Assembly: GCF_964204865.1 (NCBI RefSeq)
Contig: NC_135262.1
Span: 5,270,001 to 5,334,000, forward strand
DNA length: 64,000 nucleotides
Reading direction: 5' to 3'
From: Styela clava
Lineage: Eukaryota; Chordata; Ascidiacea; Stolidobranchia; Styelidae
Position numbers and translations under genes: made by a program. Of the stretch, positions 12,401-23,059 are shown in pieces (the first letter of the stretch is position 1; the number at the start of each line of letters is the position of its first letter). Below the pieces are notes generated by a model that had not been told where the DNA came from, searched no databases, and saw only the letters and a list, made by a program, of their open reading frames with translations.

Positions 12401-15400
12401 CGTCAACGACGCTGTGAAAAGAACGATCCAACAAAAGGAGCCTGCTTCGGAGATATAACTTTGACTAACCTGGCAACCGGAGTTGAAGCAATAATTTCTC
12501 ACGATTTTACAGTAAGTATATCAGTTCTCTTGCTATACCTCCAATAATTAATACGGGTCAATATGTGTACCTTATTAAATTATCACTTTTTAATTTGCCA
12601 TATTTTTTTGGAAAGTAATTCTACCGGCAAAAAGGACGAAGCCCTTTTTTTCCCTAAAAAATAGGGATTTTCCGTATAGCCCTACAATAAGACGGCAGAA
12701 TAATACTCACAGAACTAAATATTTTTAACAATAAAGCAGTAATTTTAATCATTTTAAACAACCCATCAACTGGAACGTTGAAATAACCCGCGAATATGGT
12801 ATGATAAGTACTGCGCTGTACCATGGGTTGGTTATCAGCTGTGATTTCCAGTCTGGTGTCGTTTTTCCCTGAATCGGTAAAACCGAAGGGTCATAAATCA
12901 ATCACTTTATCTCGTGGTAGCCGGTTTCTTTTTGAAGTACCGATATCAGTCATAAACACGTTTTGAAAAAAGATGGCAGTAGAAATTTGATTAAATATTA
13001 TGATTTGCATACACCTTGGCAGCGATTACATTATCAACTTTATAAACCTTGATATAAAGTTCACGCAAATTATGTTTGAGAAGACTCATGCGTAAAAAAT
13101 ATTCGACTTCAGAAAAAATAAAATAAGCATAGCCGCCCAATAAGACCCCCAGAATAATCAGGCAAATAAATTAGGTCCAGACCAAAAAGGCGGCGGGGAA
13201 ATACGGATCAATACCTAATTTGTTTTTTATAATTTTCGTTTCATATTTTATTCTTCATTTCAATATTACTAATCAATAAATGATATACTTTACTGACATT
13301 AGTCAATGCGTATAACACAAGCAATGTGACACATCATACCAGAATTCACGAGCAGATAATCAAATATTTTTCAAGCGATTGATACGGACGATCTGTGAAT
13401 TTATTAAATGGTGATCATACAATAACAACATGAATTTTCTTCTAAATTATCCTACAATCGTCTAATTAGGTCAAAATCGCTCACGACATATACAACATGG
13501 CTCAGAGAGATTCGGTCACGGATGGAGGATACGTGGTATCTAAATTAGGTACCTCAACTGTCGTTGTAAAGATGACGTCAACAGGCGTTGAAGTTACATA
13601 CGACGTAAAATCTGATGCATGGACCGTAAAAACACCAACAAGTTACGCAGGATCATTGGATGGTATTTGTGGTAAGTTATTTTTGGTCATTTAGGTGCCT
13701 TCAGTTATATCCTGTTTGATTTAAAAACTTGATATAATGCTGAACGACTCTTCGTCTATAGAGGTTGGTCTTCGTCTTTGGAACGTTTTACCTTATTGCT
13801 AAGCTGATTACTAGATATACCCAAATTGTGCTTAGTGACGCTGATTTATTGAAAAACGAAATTACTTCATTATACTCAATTAATGTGATGGCGACTGCTG
13901 CTTATGTTCATTGGCAACTAGCTGTTCAATGTCTGGTTGAGCGGTACATAAAGCACAACGAATATCAAATTCAACTTCAAGTCGTATTCGTGCTTTAAAT
14001 TTGGTGTTTGATTGTTTTTTATTTTGGATTTCATTACCCTTGAAAACAAAGAAATTCACCTCAAGGGTAAATTCACTATCATTATCATTATTATTCTAAA
14101 TCATTATTTTTTTTTCATTCTATTACGAGTTCGGGGACTGTCCGTGTCAGCCAAGTGAATATCTTTAAAAAAAAACTTGATGTAAAATAGGCGAACAAAA
14201 CTAGTTACCTCCACATTGATACAAATACTTCTGGAGCGCCGGTCGTAGTAATTCCATGGGTACTGATTATGAAAAACAATTTCACCTTCAAATATTACGC
14301 TATAATTTCAAATCATTGCATTGCTGTGTTAATATGTGCGATTGTATAATAGGAACGTGTGATGGAGCTTCGTACGTTGACGGCCTTTACTCGATCGGCG
14401 GAATACAACTTGAACTTAAACAATTCCTCAACCATTACCTTGTCGACACTGGAACTTGCGAAGATGATTACGGCGTCATTGCAGAGGTATCGGCTGAAGC
14501 TATGGCAGGAATTGTCGCGCAATGTAACCAAGTGTTGATGGGCTCAGCATTCGAAACCTGCTCAGCAGTTGTTCCAACGCAGAAGTTTATGTCAACTTGT
14601 ACTGAAATTGCCAAAGGCAGTAAGTTACTATTATTGAATTCATTTTAGGAACAAAAAACACCCCTTTTTCAGTTTCATATGACATTGAGGCTACCAACGT
14701 ATCTAGGGCCTCATTCACAATCACTTAAAAACCAAAGGCCTATATTCAGTAATGACAAATTCAATATCATTCATATTATTAAGAACAAATTATGAGATAC
14801 ATAACAATTCAGATTTTAAAAACGAAATTTCGGTTGAACAAAAAACATAGTGAGAATGAAGGATAAGAGTCCTAAATACTCTTTCAATTAAATAAAATAC
14901 AAATCACATGTTTTGTTAACATCCTAGGTGCTGACAAGACAGGCTGTTCCGTGTTGGAGGCATATGCCCAGAAGTGTGCGATCCATGGAGAATGCATAAA
15001 TTGGAGAACAAACGACATCTGTCCTTACGAATGTCCAAGTGGAAGAGTTTACAGTGCTTGCGGACCAACTGTTGAGAGGACGTGTAGCAATTATAATTCA
15101 TACGCTAACCTTAACGTCAAATACACTGCTGAAGGATGTTTCTGTCCCGATAAGAAGGTGAATATTTTATACTAGCTATTGATATTCGTAATGATTAATG
15201 AAAGAACTATTGGTCCCAGTGTAGAGGTTCTACAGGTCCTATTTCTGCCTATTGGGCTGTCTTGTCAATCTACTTCCGTAGCTAACTCTCGCAGTAGTAA
15301 CGCACACATAAACACATCCAACTTGTATGAAAGAACTTGAAATGAAAGTAAATTTACAGAATATACAAATCACAGTCCAGTAAAATTCCACAATTAGGTG

Positions 15401-18400
15401 AAAGTTCCACAGTAGATAAATTTCCACAGCAGGTATAACGGCAGTGTAGCACAGTGAATATTCTATAGCAGGGTGGTCCAAGCCCGCGTCGGATAATCAA
15501 AAAAATCAAAATAATTTTTGGAACCAGCCTAAACAGTATTACAAAAAATGCTTCTAATATGTCAGAAAAATTAGTAATCACTCTCCTGTACCTTGCATTT
15601 CGTAAAATTTGATAATCAATCAATCTGGTTATGGCAAATATAATCTAGAATAGCATTTTGCTATCATGGGATCAATGAGCATTTCCAAATTTTGAGGGAT
15701 TTTTTTTTGGGAACCCCATCGATGTTCGAAAACACTTACATTTGCGAAAGCACTTTCTCCGTTGTGAAGAATTCGAAATCTTACATCAAACGTAGATATA
15801 GAAAGACTTTAGCATGTTTAAGTGATTTTTCTGGCGTGTTTTGCATGTTTTAGCGCGGTAAATGACAAATAATGATCAATTGTTTGCAAAATAAAAGTTT
15901 TTGTTTTGTATTGCCCAGTTTACCTATTTCTGACACTATTGTGCCCCGCGAACAATGCAAAAATAATTTTGTGGCCCGCGAAGGCGACAACCTTGGACCA
16001 CCCTGTAATCTATAGTATGTATGTACGGTTTACGTGAGTATGGGGGTTACAATATATTGTGTCTCCAGCCCAACAGCAGTACTTAAATTTAGCTACAAGA
16101 CACAAAAACAATAAAATAGTTTAATTAGCCTCAAATATACAACTCAATCAGAACCTAAATTCAAATTATTAAATAATCCTAAACTACAAAGTTTCCCTAA
16201 ATATCTTAAGCAAGTCTAAATTAACAGAATTAAAACCCTACAATTTGCAAATCAATGCCACAAAGTAATCGCAGAATCTAACAAAGAAATTATGTGAACA
16301 GGCCTCATTGCACTGTCTCTGACACTAATAAGTAGGACACCCAATATGATACAATAAGAATAACAAGGAAATGAATACAAATCAGCTGATATAAAAGAGT
16401 ATTGCACCATTATTTCCAAAGCTTTTTCTCGGTCAGGGCTCTTAATATAAACAAACAAATAAATAAATGAGAGCAAGTCTAAACATGCTTATCGAGACTA
16501 GAATAATCGAAATGAATGGGTAAAATCACTGGAGTAAAATTTCTGCCCGTAACACCCAGTATTCGAGGTATGGGTAGAATTGTAGCACAATCAGTAAAGT
16601 TTCATATTTCAAATGTTAGTTATTGCGCACAAATATTTTAGAGCCATGATTTTTAATAACAACACTCGGCCAAGTGGGATAATGAAAAAATATATTTGTA
16701 TATTTAGGTGCTTCTCAATGGTGCATGCGTGTCTGTGTTCGAGTGCTCTACTTGCATGGATGAAACCAGAACACCAAGACGTGCTGGCGAACAATGGCAA
16801 CTTGCTACCGATGCTTGCGTGTATGTAACGTGTCAAGAAGATGGAAGTCTATTACAAACTGCATCGTCTTGTCCTTCTGCTCCAACATGCCAAAAATCTG
16901 AAGTTCTTCACAAAGTTGTTGATGGCCCATGTTGTCCGATATACGTATGTGAGTCAATAAATCGCGAGGAAGATTGCGCTTCCGTCAAATGCTTGTCTAC
17001 TGGAGTTCCAGTATGCAACACTGGTGAAGAAACTGTAGCAGTGGCCACCGGCCCAAGCAAATGCTGTTTCGAATACACATGTGTCTGCAAGAGCCACTTG
17101 TGTCCGTACGTTACAGAGCCAATCTGTGAAGAAGGAGAAAGAATTGCAACAAAAGATCCAGAATCCTGTTGCCCAGTTCAAGTATGTGAATGCGACGAAA
17201 ACGCTTGCCCAGCTTCCAAAGAAGAATGCCCAGTCGGATACGTGCGTGCTTTATCGAGCTCATCTAGATGTTGCCAGACTTATGATTGTGTATGCGATTA
17301 CTCATGGTGCAAAGAAGAACCAACTTTATGCAAAGCTGGTGAAATTGCTGTTGCCAACACTAAAAAAACAGGTTGCTGTACCACATATACTTGCAAGTGT
17401 GATACATCTCTTTGCCCACTACAGATCACAAGCTGTGCTCGCGGATACAAACTGACAAAGACAAGTGCCGAAGGAGATTGCTGCACAACATACACATGCA
17501 CTTGTGACACCAGTGCCTGTCCAACACGCAAGACACCAAAGAGCTGCCCTGCTGAAGAAGGTTATCGCTTGATTCCAACAGGACGATTGTTGGGTGGAAT
17601 CCTTGTGCCAGAATGCTGTCCTATTCAAGCCGAAGAAGCTTGCGTGTGCGATACCTCACTATGCAATGTAGTACAAATCGTATGTGCGTCATACCAAAGA
17701 AAATATCAAACCAATCCAGGAGCTTGCTGCCCAGCATACGCATGCGAATGTGACCAGACTGCTTGTACATTTGAACAACGTACTTCGTGTCCAACAAACA
17801 GGTGAACAATTTGAAGTTTTTTAAAGCCAAATAAATTTACGTTAGCCTTTAACATTTATGCTTAGAAAGAAATTAACCAATAAAACACAAGCTCCATTTA
17901 ACTATCTTCATTTTATTCAATTATGTTTTAAGAAAACTCGTGAGAATAGATGAAAACCAATGCTGCACCAGACTCACATGCGAATGCAGTGAATGCAAAG
18001 TACCAGAGAAATGCCAAGAAGGTTGGGAAGCTGATGATGTCACAGACGATTGTGGATGTGTTGTCAGAACATGTGTCGCACCTGAAGCATGTGTATACGA
18101 AAGCACAAGGTAAAAACATTTTTTTTTTGTCTTTAGGAACAGTTTTTCTATACGTCGGCAGTAACTGTCAGAATTGTAAATTCTTTGAATTGTTTAAATT
18201 AGCAAAACACAGTCAATAATGTGCGAGATGATAGCTGGACTCCTCGTACATTTTCACATCCATATTAGGAGGTAACATTTCGTCGTCGTACACACTTCCG
18301 CTAGCAACTTCACCGAGTGTGTTATATATTAGATCTGGTTTATCAAACGGCAAAAAAGTTCTAAGAGGTTGTTCTGAATCAGTGGCTCCCAAACTCTTTT

Positions 18401-20079
18401 AACCGGGCCCATTTTTTAGAATTTGTCAAGTTTCGCGCTCCATCTCAAAAATAACAACTAAAAATAAGCTACAAATACGTAACAGATAGTGAGACGAAAA
18501 TATGTTTTATTCAAAATAAACACGTTGAAAATACGTAGATGTAACGTGAATATTCAAAATAAAGAAATGTAAATATACAAGGCGGGTCAGATCAAATCTA
18601 ACAAATATTTTTATTTAGCTTCACGCCCCCTTAAAAACTGTCTACGCCCCACCGTTTGAGAACCACAGTTCTAAAGTATAAGGTAGCCCCATAGTACCAT
18701 CGTTTGCTTTAACTGAGCCCCTGTATGAAGTAAAAGCGTCGCGAAACTTTTAAAAATATGTCATTTTCACACAAACAGATACGAACCTGGCAGTATATGG
18801 ATGGACGATATCTGTACCGAATGTCAATGTGCAGACAGTCCCGACATACTTGGAAAATACGAGACAACTTGCACCGCCATCAAATGTGGAACATGCAGTG
18901 CCGGATATACCTACGTACCTATCGCCGGACAATGCTGCGGTGATTGCGTGCCAAGCATGTGTCATCATGGTGGAAGCATGTACACTGTTGGACAAACATG
19001 GTCATCTGGAACCTGTGGAACATGCACTTGTGAAACTGACCCAGTGACTAACGAAGTGTATAGCTCTTGTATGACGACATCGTGCCCACCATTAGATTCA
19101 AATTGCGCTGAAGAAGATCTCAGAACTACGAGCGATGGATGCTGCACTTATTGTGTCAGAAGTGAGTAGTCATAGTCAAATTTATTTTTCCATCCAGTAA
19201 AAAATAACATACGAAATTGCCGAAAAATAAAACTAAACACACAGTTTCACTGGGGAAGGTAAACTTCGGGAAACCAAGATTGGTTATCGAGCAGCGACAT
19301 CCAATGTTCAATATCTAATCTCTACATTTAGTTGTTTTCGAAAGTAGAAGCTTAAATTGTCCAATCTCTATATAAAAATGACAGTTATCTTTAGATAAGC
19401 ATTTAATTTTATTCCTACCGACTTCTCCATTTCAACTACACGTTTTACAAAATTGTCATTGACGGGATTGAAATTAAGTGCCGCTCATGTATAATTGATT
19501 AGATGTAAATTTCAAATTAAAATTTGAACCCTCGTTAATCAATGAGCATATAAGCAGACACTTTTTAGCAATATAATAGAGAGAGAAAACAGAAAACAAT
19601 GCAAATTTATATACATCAAATTAAGATTCAAATCTTTGGTAAAAGATTGACTGTTAACGATACGACGGTAGAGGTCATTAGAGATTCACTAAATTTAAAT
19701 AGTTTTTAAAATATTCAAAAGTTCTTCATTTTACTTGTCCATAGCGCCCAATATTTAAATTTGTTTTAGCTAAAATGTAATTTCTTTCTATTCAGACCCA
19801 CAGGGTTGTGAACCTCAAACCGAAAGTTTGGATTACGTCACACTCGATGGTTGCAAGTCTGCAGAACTTGTAAATATAACAAAATGTGCCGGAAGCTGTA
19901 GCAGCACCAGTTCGTACTCATTTGACCTCGACAAATACGTCAACAAATGCTCTTGCTGTACGACAGCGACAACACGCAAAGTGGAACTCAACTTGGTGTG
20001 CTATGACCAGAGTACCGTGAAGCGCACTATTGAGGTTGCTGAAACATGCGCTTGTCAACAATCTACTTGCTCTCCTTGA
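2..20079 (+). CDS. Giant silk-like/gel-forming-mucin-like secreted protein (5' end outside window)
   Basis: Fourteen exons joined by GT-AG introns with matching phases: 2-9694, 9931-10131, 10234-10402, 11001-11099, 11374-11475, 11893-12108, 12276-12511, 13470-13671, 14353-14619, 14928-15157, 16708-17801, 17933-18109, 18779-19161, 19796-20079. They encode 4450 residues plus stop. The reading frame is open at base 2, so the start, any signal peptide and any N-terminal domains lie upstream. Order of domains: about 11.5 Gly/Ala-rich silk-like repeats, TIL, VWC, VWC, short CC modules, VWC, divergent VWD, C8, TIL, VWC plus about eight CC modules, two VWC, CTCK. TIL/VWC/VWD/C8/CTCK is the architecture of secreted, disulfide-multimerised gel formers (VWF, MUC2-type mucins). 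The central region here is silk-like instead of Pro/Thr/Ser-rich, which suggests a structural fibre, adhesive or matrix protein; that role is inference. Exon joins are by eye and unconfirmed by transcripts. Confidence 0.9.
9412..10402 (+). other. Post-repeat linker, TIL-like and two VWC domains (end of exon 1, exons 2-3)
   Basis: After the repeats comes a linker of about 50 residues, then a TIL-like cysteine cluster starting GGFCPDVVNSENCPDQC and ending ECPCQREGF, split from its VWC partner by a phase-0 intron (9695-9930). Exon 2 (9931-10131) opens PGSVWKEDGGCTNCLC, the usual TIL-E/VWC transition, and closes with CCPSC. Exon 3 (10234-10402) carries a second VWC, IGDKWIDPGDSCSQCEC to CCPRYKC. 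These domains normally flank D assemblies in VWF and mucins. Confidence 0.85.
11001..12108 (+). other. Two short CC modules and a VWC domain (exons 4-6)
   Basis: Exon 4 (11001-11099) and exon 5 (11374-11475) each encode one module of about 33 residues with a pattern near C-x4-C-x5-C-x(11-15)-CC-x2-Y-x-C, like the C-terminal half of a VWC domain; both are phase 1-1. Exon 6 (11893-12108) is a full VWC beginning MGCTDDGKVRRNIGEKW and ending CCTSYVC. The intron between exons 5 and 6 holds a SINE that begins almost at the splice donor. Confidence 0.8.
11478..11811 (-). mobile_element. tRNA-derived SINE, copy A (intron 5 of the mucin-like gene)
   Basis: On the minus strand the element begins with a tRNA-like head: an A-box-like GTGACTCGTGCTAAG region and a perfect B box GGTTCGAATCC (complement near 11727). 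A body and a tail ending in GTAAATgctattctatcctcc follow. Copies B (40871) and C (48090) share head, body and tail over roughly 280-330 bp. The tail end abuts the exon 5 splice donor at 11476. Confidence 0.8.
12276..13671 (+). other. Divergent VWD domain (exons 7-8)
   Basis: Exon 7 (12276-12511) and exon 8 (13470-13671), joined at phase 0, encode about 145 residues between the VWC and C8 domains. The position, the beta-rich pattern (for example TVVVKMTSTGVEVTYDV) and the end DGICG followed by TCDGASY in exon 9 match the terminal G-[LI]-C-G-x-x-[DN]-G of VWD domains. The usual start G-D-P-H-x-x-[TS]-F-D-G is absent; in its place is CTCQGYAQTVVEMFSGQTF. The domain may therefore lack the calcium-linked features of the D-domain opening, or have been remodelled. 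Confidence 0.7.
14115..14240 (+). mobile_element. MITE of the 'CTCCCG-AAGTATG' family, 3' part (mucin intron 8)
   Basis: Carries the family core (attacgagttcggggactg ... gatgtaaaataggcgaac) and the right terminus ending GGAGCGCC. The left part is missing. The 2 x 100-bp flanking intron shows nothing else I recognise. Confidence 0.7.
14353..15157 (+). other. C8 and TIL domains (exons 9-10)
   Basis: Exon 9 (14353-14619) completes the VWD and enters a C8 domain (CEDDYGVIAEVSAEAM, CNQVLMGSAFETC, CTEIAKG). Exon 10 (14928-15157) finishes C8 with CSVLEAYAQKCAIHGECINW and continues into TIL (CPYECPSGRVYSACGPTVERTC to CFCPDKK). D-C8-TIL is the building block of VWF/mucin D assemblies. The order and cysteine spacing leave little doubt. 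Confidence 0.88.
15469..16007 (+). mobile_element. hAT element relic with transposase C-terminal fragment (mucin intron 10)
   Basis: Terminal repeats CAGGGTGGTCCAAGCC and, inverted, GGCGACAACCTTGGACCACCCTG. Flanks ttctatag (15461-15468) and atctatag (16008-16015) agree at 7 of 8 bases, an aged 8-bp target duplication. Around 15712-15827 one frame reads MFENTYICESTFSVVKNSK, matching the hAT dimerisation-domain signature (S-M-F-x-S-T-Y-x-C-E-x-x-F-S-x-x-K). The rest of the transposase is gone. Confidence 0.82.
16708..18109 (+). other. Cysteine-rich array: one VWC and about eight CC modules (exons 11-12)
   Basis: Exon 11 (16708-17801) is the longest non-repeat exon. It starts with the TIL-linked strand VLLNGACVSVFEC, then a VWC-like domain ending CCPIYVC. 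About eight modules of roughly 35 residues follow, each close to [CV/EC/KC]-C-D-x3-C-x(5-7)-C-x-x-G-x(9-13)-CC-x2-Y-x-C. Exon 12 (17933-18109, entered at phase 2) completes the last two. The modules resemble VWC C-terminal halves multiplied in tandem; exons 4 and 5 carry isolated relatives. Confidence 0.8.
18380..18668 (+). mobile_element. MITE, 'CAGTGGcTCCCAAACT' family (mucin intron 12)
   Basis: Inverted ends CAGTGGCTCCCAAACT and AGTTTGAGAACCAC-like (right end ttgagaaccacag). A second, inverted copy lies at 52001-52279 with a homologous interior. Flanks ttctgaat/ttctaaag are only a 6-of-8 match. Confidence 0.7.
18779..20079 (+). other. Two VWC domains and C-terminal cystine knot (exons 13-14)
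   Basis: Exon 13 (18779-19161) encodes two VWC domains (PGSIWMDDICTECQC; VGQTWSSGTCGTCTC to CCTYC). Exon 14 (19796-20079) is a CTCK: GCEP, LDGC, KCAGSC, NKCSCC, LVCYD and ETCACQQSTC give the expected knot cysteines including the C-x-G-x-C-like CAGSC and a free CC pair, then the stop TGA. CTCK domains make the first disulfide dimers of VWF, mucins and norrin. The exon ends the protein four residues after the last half-cystine pair. Confidence 0.9.
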
Positions 20080-20404
20080 ATCCGATGAAGGAGGGAAACC
20101 AACCGAAACGACGACGATTAACAAAAGAACTTTATTGCATTTTCACGTAGCTTGCTCGCTTATTCAGTTTGTGTGATTGATTCATTCGATACCGGTGTTG
20201 GCTTGATATGGTGCTAGCGAACTTACGACAGAATAATTAACGGTGTTTCCGGTGAAATGGTGAAAGTTGGGATATTTGGTGAATAATTAGATGTTTCGTA
20301 GAGATCATGAAAGTTCATAAAGAGGCCATTTAGTGACATTGTGAATATGTGTACAAAGACTATAGTTACATGCTTTTATTTTTGCCTTTAGTCGTGATGA
20401 ATGC

Positions 20405-20410
20405 AATAAA
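20405..20410 (+). terminator. Candidate poly(A) signal of the mucin-like gene
   Basis: AATAAA lies about 325 bp after the stop codon, the first canonical hexamer in the 3' flank. No transcript evidence. Confidence 0.5.
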
Positions 20411-20615
20411 TTAATATATTTCAAGCATAATCTCGTTTGATTTATTGTTATTGGGAAAGGGGAAAATAAGTATTGCTTTGTCATTATTAGGATCGCACAC
20501 TCCGATGAGCAAGCGACACGGACATACGGCAATGCCAAATATAGAATCGATGTTAGAAAGTAATCAATTAGTAAGTAGTCGATTGGCATTAATAGAGGAA
20601 TAAAATAATTATAGG

Positions 20616-23051
20616 TAGGGTTGCCACTTCTGGATACATTTTTTTTCGAATCGAATCTCGAATCAAAACTCTTCGAATCGAATCTTTCCCAATCTGATTT
20701 CATTAAGCTTTTTTTTTATTGCATGCGTAAAAGCTCAAATCTAGAAGAGAAAAACTCGAAAATGGAATACGCTATATAGCAGTGGTCGGGAACCCATGGC
20801 TCGCGAGCCATATATGGCTCTTTTAGTGACGGCATATGGCTCGCAGAAAAATCTGATATTCCAAGGCCAAGCTTACTATTGTTACCGAATTTCAAACTAT
20901 ATATTTACAGCCAAATTTGGCAGAACATTTGCCAATACATTTGAGAACACGCGCTCAGCTCCTGTCTAAGTTACGTGAGGAAAGTGCCAGAGAGCCATTG
21001 TGACAAAACTAAGGGATTCGGGAACATTTTTTGTGACAATCGACAAAATTGCGGAGCAATAAAGAAAAGCCTTCTGTCTATTTGAACAGTTTATTTGCAA
21101 TATTTAGCACAATGGAGAAGCCTAAAAGAAAGAAACGCATAGAGTATCGTGGATCTCAACATGCAGACATGTGTTGCATGTGAGCAGTCGTTCACGGCCC
21201 TCAGGGACAACATGCGGCATCAGAAGTCACATTAAATTATATTGAGAAATTGTATGTGTTGACTTTTGGGTAAAAATTTAAGACATAATTAAGGGAAAAA
21301 AACGCTGTATGGCTCGCACGGAAATGTAATTGAAAATATGTACATTTTATGGCTCTCTTGACCAAAAAGGTTTCCGACCCCTGCTATATAGCAAGGATGA
21401 TAAGGGTTTTTCAGTGAATAAGCCACACTTATTTCCATCATGATAAAAAATATGTAGGTCATAGATATCACCAATAAATGCATTGATGGAAAACTTGCTG
21501 TTGCAACTTATCTGTGAGTCTTACAATAATGAGTTATTATTGTGTTATACTTGTATCAGGACTGAGGCAATTAGACGGAATTCATATGAGAAAATAAGCA
21601 GGGAACAGTTGTACTGTTATGTCATAAACACAGTAACAACACTGCTTTCCCTAGTCCCACGCCAGTATAATGTGTGACTGTGGTATTTCACTTCTTGTTA
21701 TATTGAATTAATTAAGGCCGGCCTTATTACCGATTCTTCATCTTCTAGTACAATATTCTACATTAATGCTGGCAGCATAGAGTTTTACGGCAAAAACATT
21801 CTAAAATAAATATAAATATACTATACTATAAATATACTATACTATAAATGGGAAATGCTTGCAAAAATATGATTGAACACGATAAAATTAACCACGATTA
21901 AATTAAAACAATCGTTCACCCGACTACGATTGCCAACAAAAATTTTCATAAATATTAAAGACAATATTATTTGTGGCTAACAGCGTTATTGGCTAACTCG
22001 GGCTTCATTATTATCGTGGACTATGTTTAATTTCGTAATTAAGAAAGTCCAAATGTGCCTAATGGACGCCGCGCTGACGAGCGATAATTGGTCGAAGCTA
22101 TATCTCGATCAAACATGGTCGCTGGGGCTAAAGTAAGACGACATTCGCACAGTATTCCTGGTCTGGTATGAAATCTGGCACGTGTTGATGTAAAACAGTG
22201 CACAAGTTGCTATTCCTCAAGTATTATTTACTCCCACCTGTCCGTTATGAAATTTGCTAGAAATTATCCGAAATGTTTTATTCCCGCTTGTATCGCGCTA
22301 ACAAAATTGAAAGGAAATTCTACTTTTTTTTGTAACAGCTGAAAAAAGACGTGTATGTACTATTACATTATTTCCCCCTGATTTCTTTTACCGTCACTCG
22401 AGTGGAAGCCTGACAAACGCAAACAAAATAAATATATCTTTTAGAATGAGAAACATGATTTTCAATTAACATTGCCGGCCGATGAACTCATTCAGTAATA
22501 GTTCTCTTCAAATGTACGCGAAATATTTCACTCAGAACAAAGTTTAAATTGAATTTCAGTCAAAATTAAATATTATCTAGACGTCGGTAGCTGATTCCTT
22601 ATACAATCATGCCCGGGCGCACAATAACTTAGTCGCAGCGCAGGTGTGCTGTTGGAAATTTTCATCAAAATTGTCACGAATTTTCAGGTATACGATCCAT
22701 TTAAATTCGCGCATAATAGAAACTTAGGCTATTCAGTGGAAAACTGAACTCGCAGTTTGATGGAAAGAGTTTGTTGTGCCGAACTTGAAACAAATGACGG
22801 CAGATAAGTAAAAAAGTCAATCACGAAAAATTCATTTTCATTTATTGCCGTCCCGTAATTTGGTGTTACTTGGAGTGCCGCATAAACGCTTTCAACAGAT
22901 TTAAAGCCGCCGAAAACATCGATTTAACAAACGTTCAATGTTTTTTTTTTCGGTAAATTGCTCTCTTTTTCCTAATCACGTAAATCTGGTTCGAATCGAT
23001 TCGGAAAAGATCAATTCGAATCGATCCGATAATCCAAAAGTGGCATCCCTA
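20616..23051 (+). mobile_element. 2436-bp hAT-like element with perfect 8-bp target duplication
   Basis: Ends TAGGGTTGCCACTTCTGGAT and, inverted, TAGGGATGCCACTTTTGGAT (17 of 20 identical). Both sides are flanked by the 8-mer ATTATAGG (20608-20615 and 23052-23059). Next to both ends is a run of TTCGAATCGA-like palindromes. I see no surviving transposase frame. A younger hAT sits inside at 20780-21383. A short tatactataaa repeat occurs near 21824-21848. Confidence 0.85.
20780..21383 (+). mobile_element. 604-bp hAT element with perfect 8-bp target duplication
   Basis: Starts CAGTGGTCGGGAACCCATGG and ends (inverted) CAGGGGTCGGAAACC. The direct repeats CTATATAG flank it exactly (20772-20779, 21384-21391). 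'Tatggctcg' motifs near both ends are typical of this hAT group. The interior contains ATGGAGAAGCCTAAAAGAAAG, which looks like the basic N-terminus of a hAT transposase; the frame stops soon after. Confidence 0.85.
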
Positions 23052-23059
23052 ATTATAGG

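Noticed and set aside
13765..13998. 77-aa ORF between VWD and C8 exons
   Set aside because: No domain match, and exon 8 joins exon 9 directly with correct phase and restores the VWD end (GICG-TCDG).
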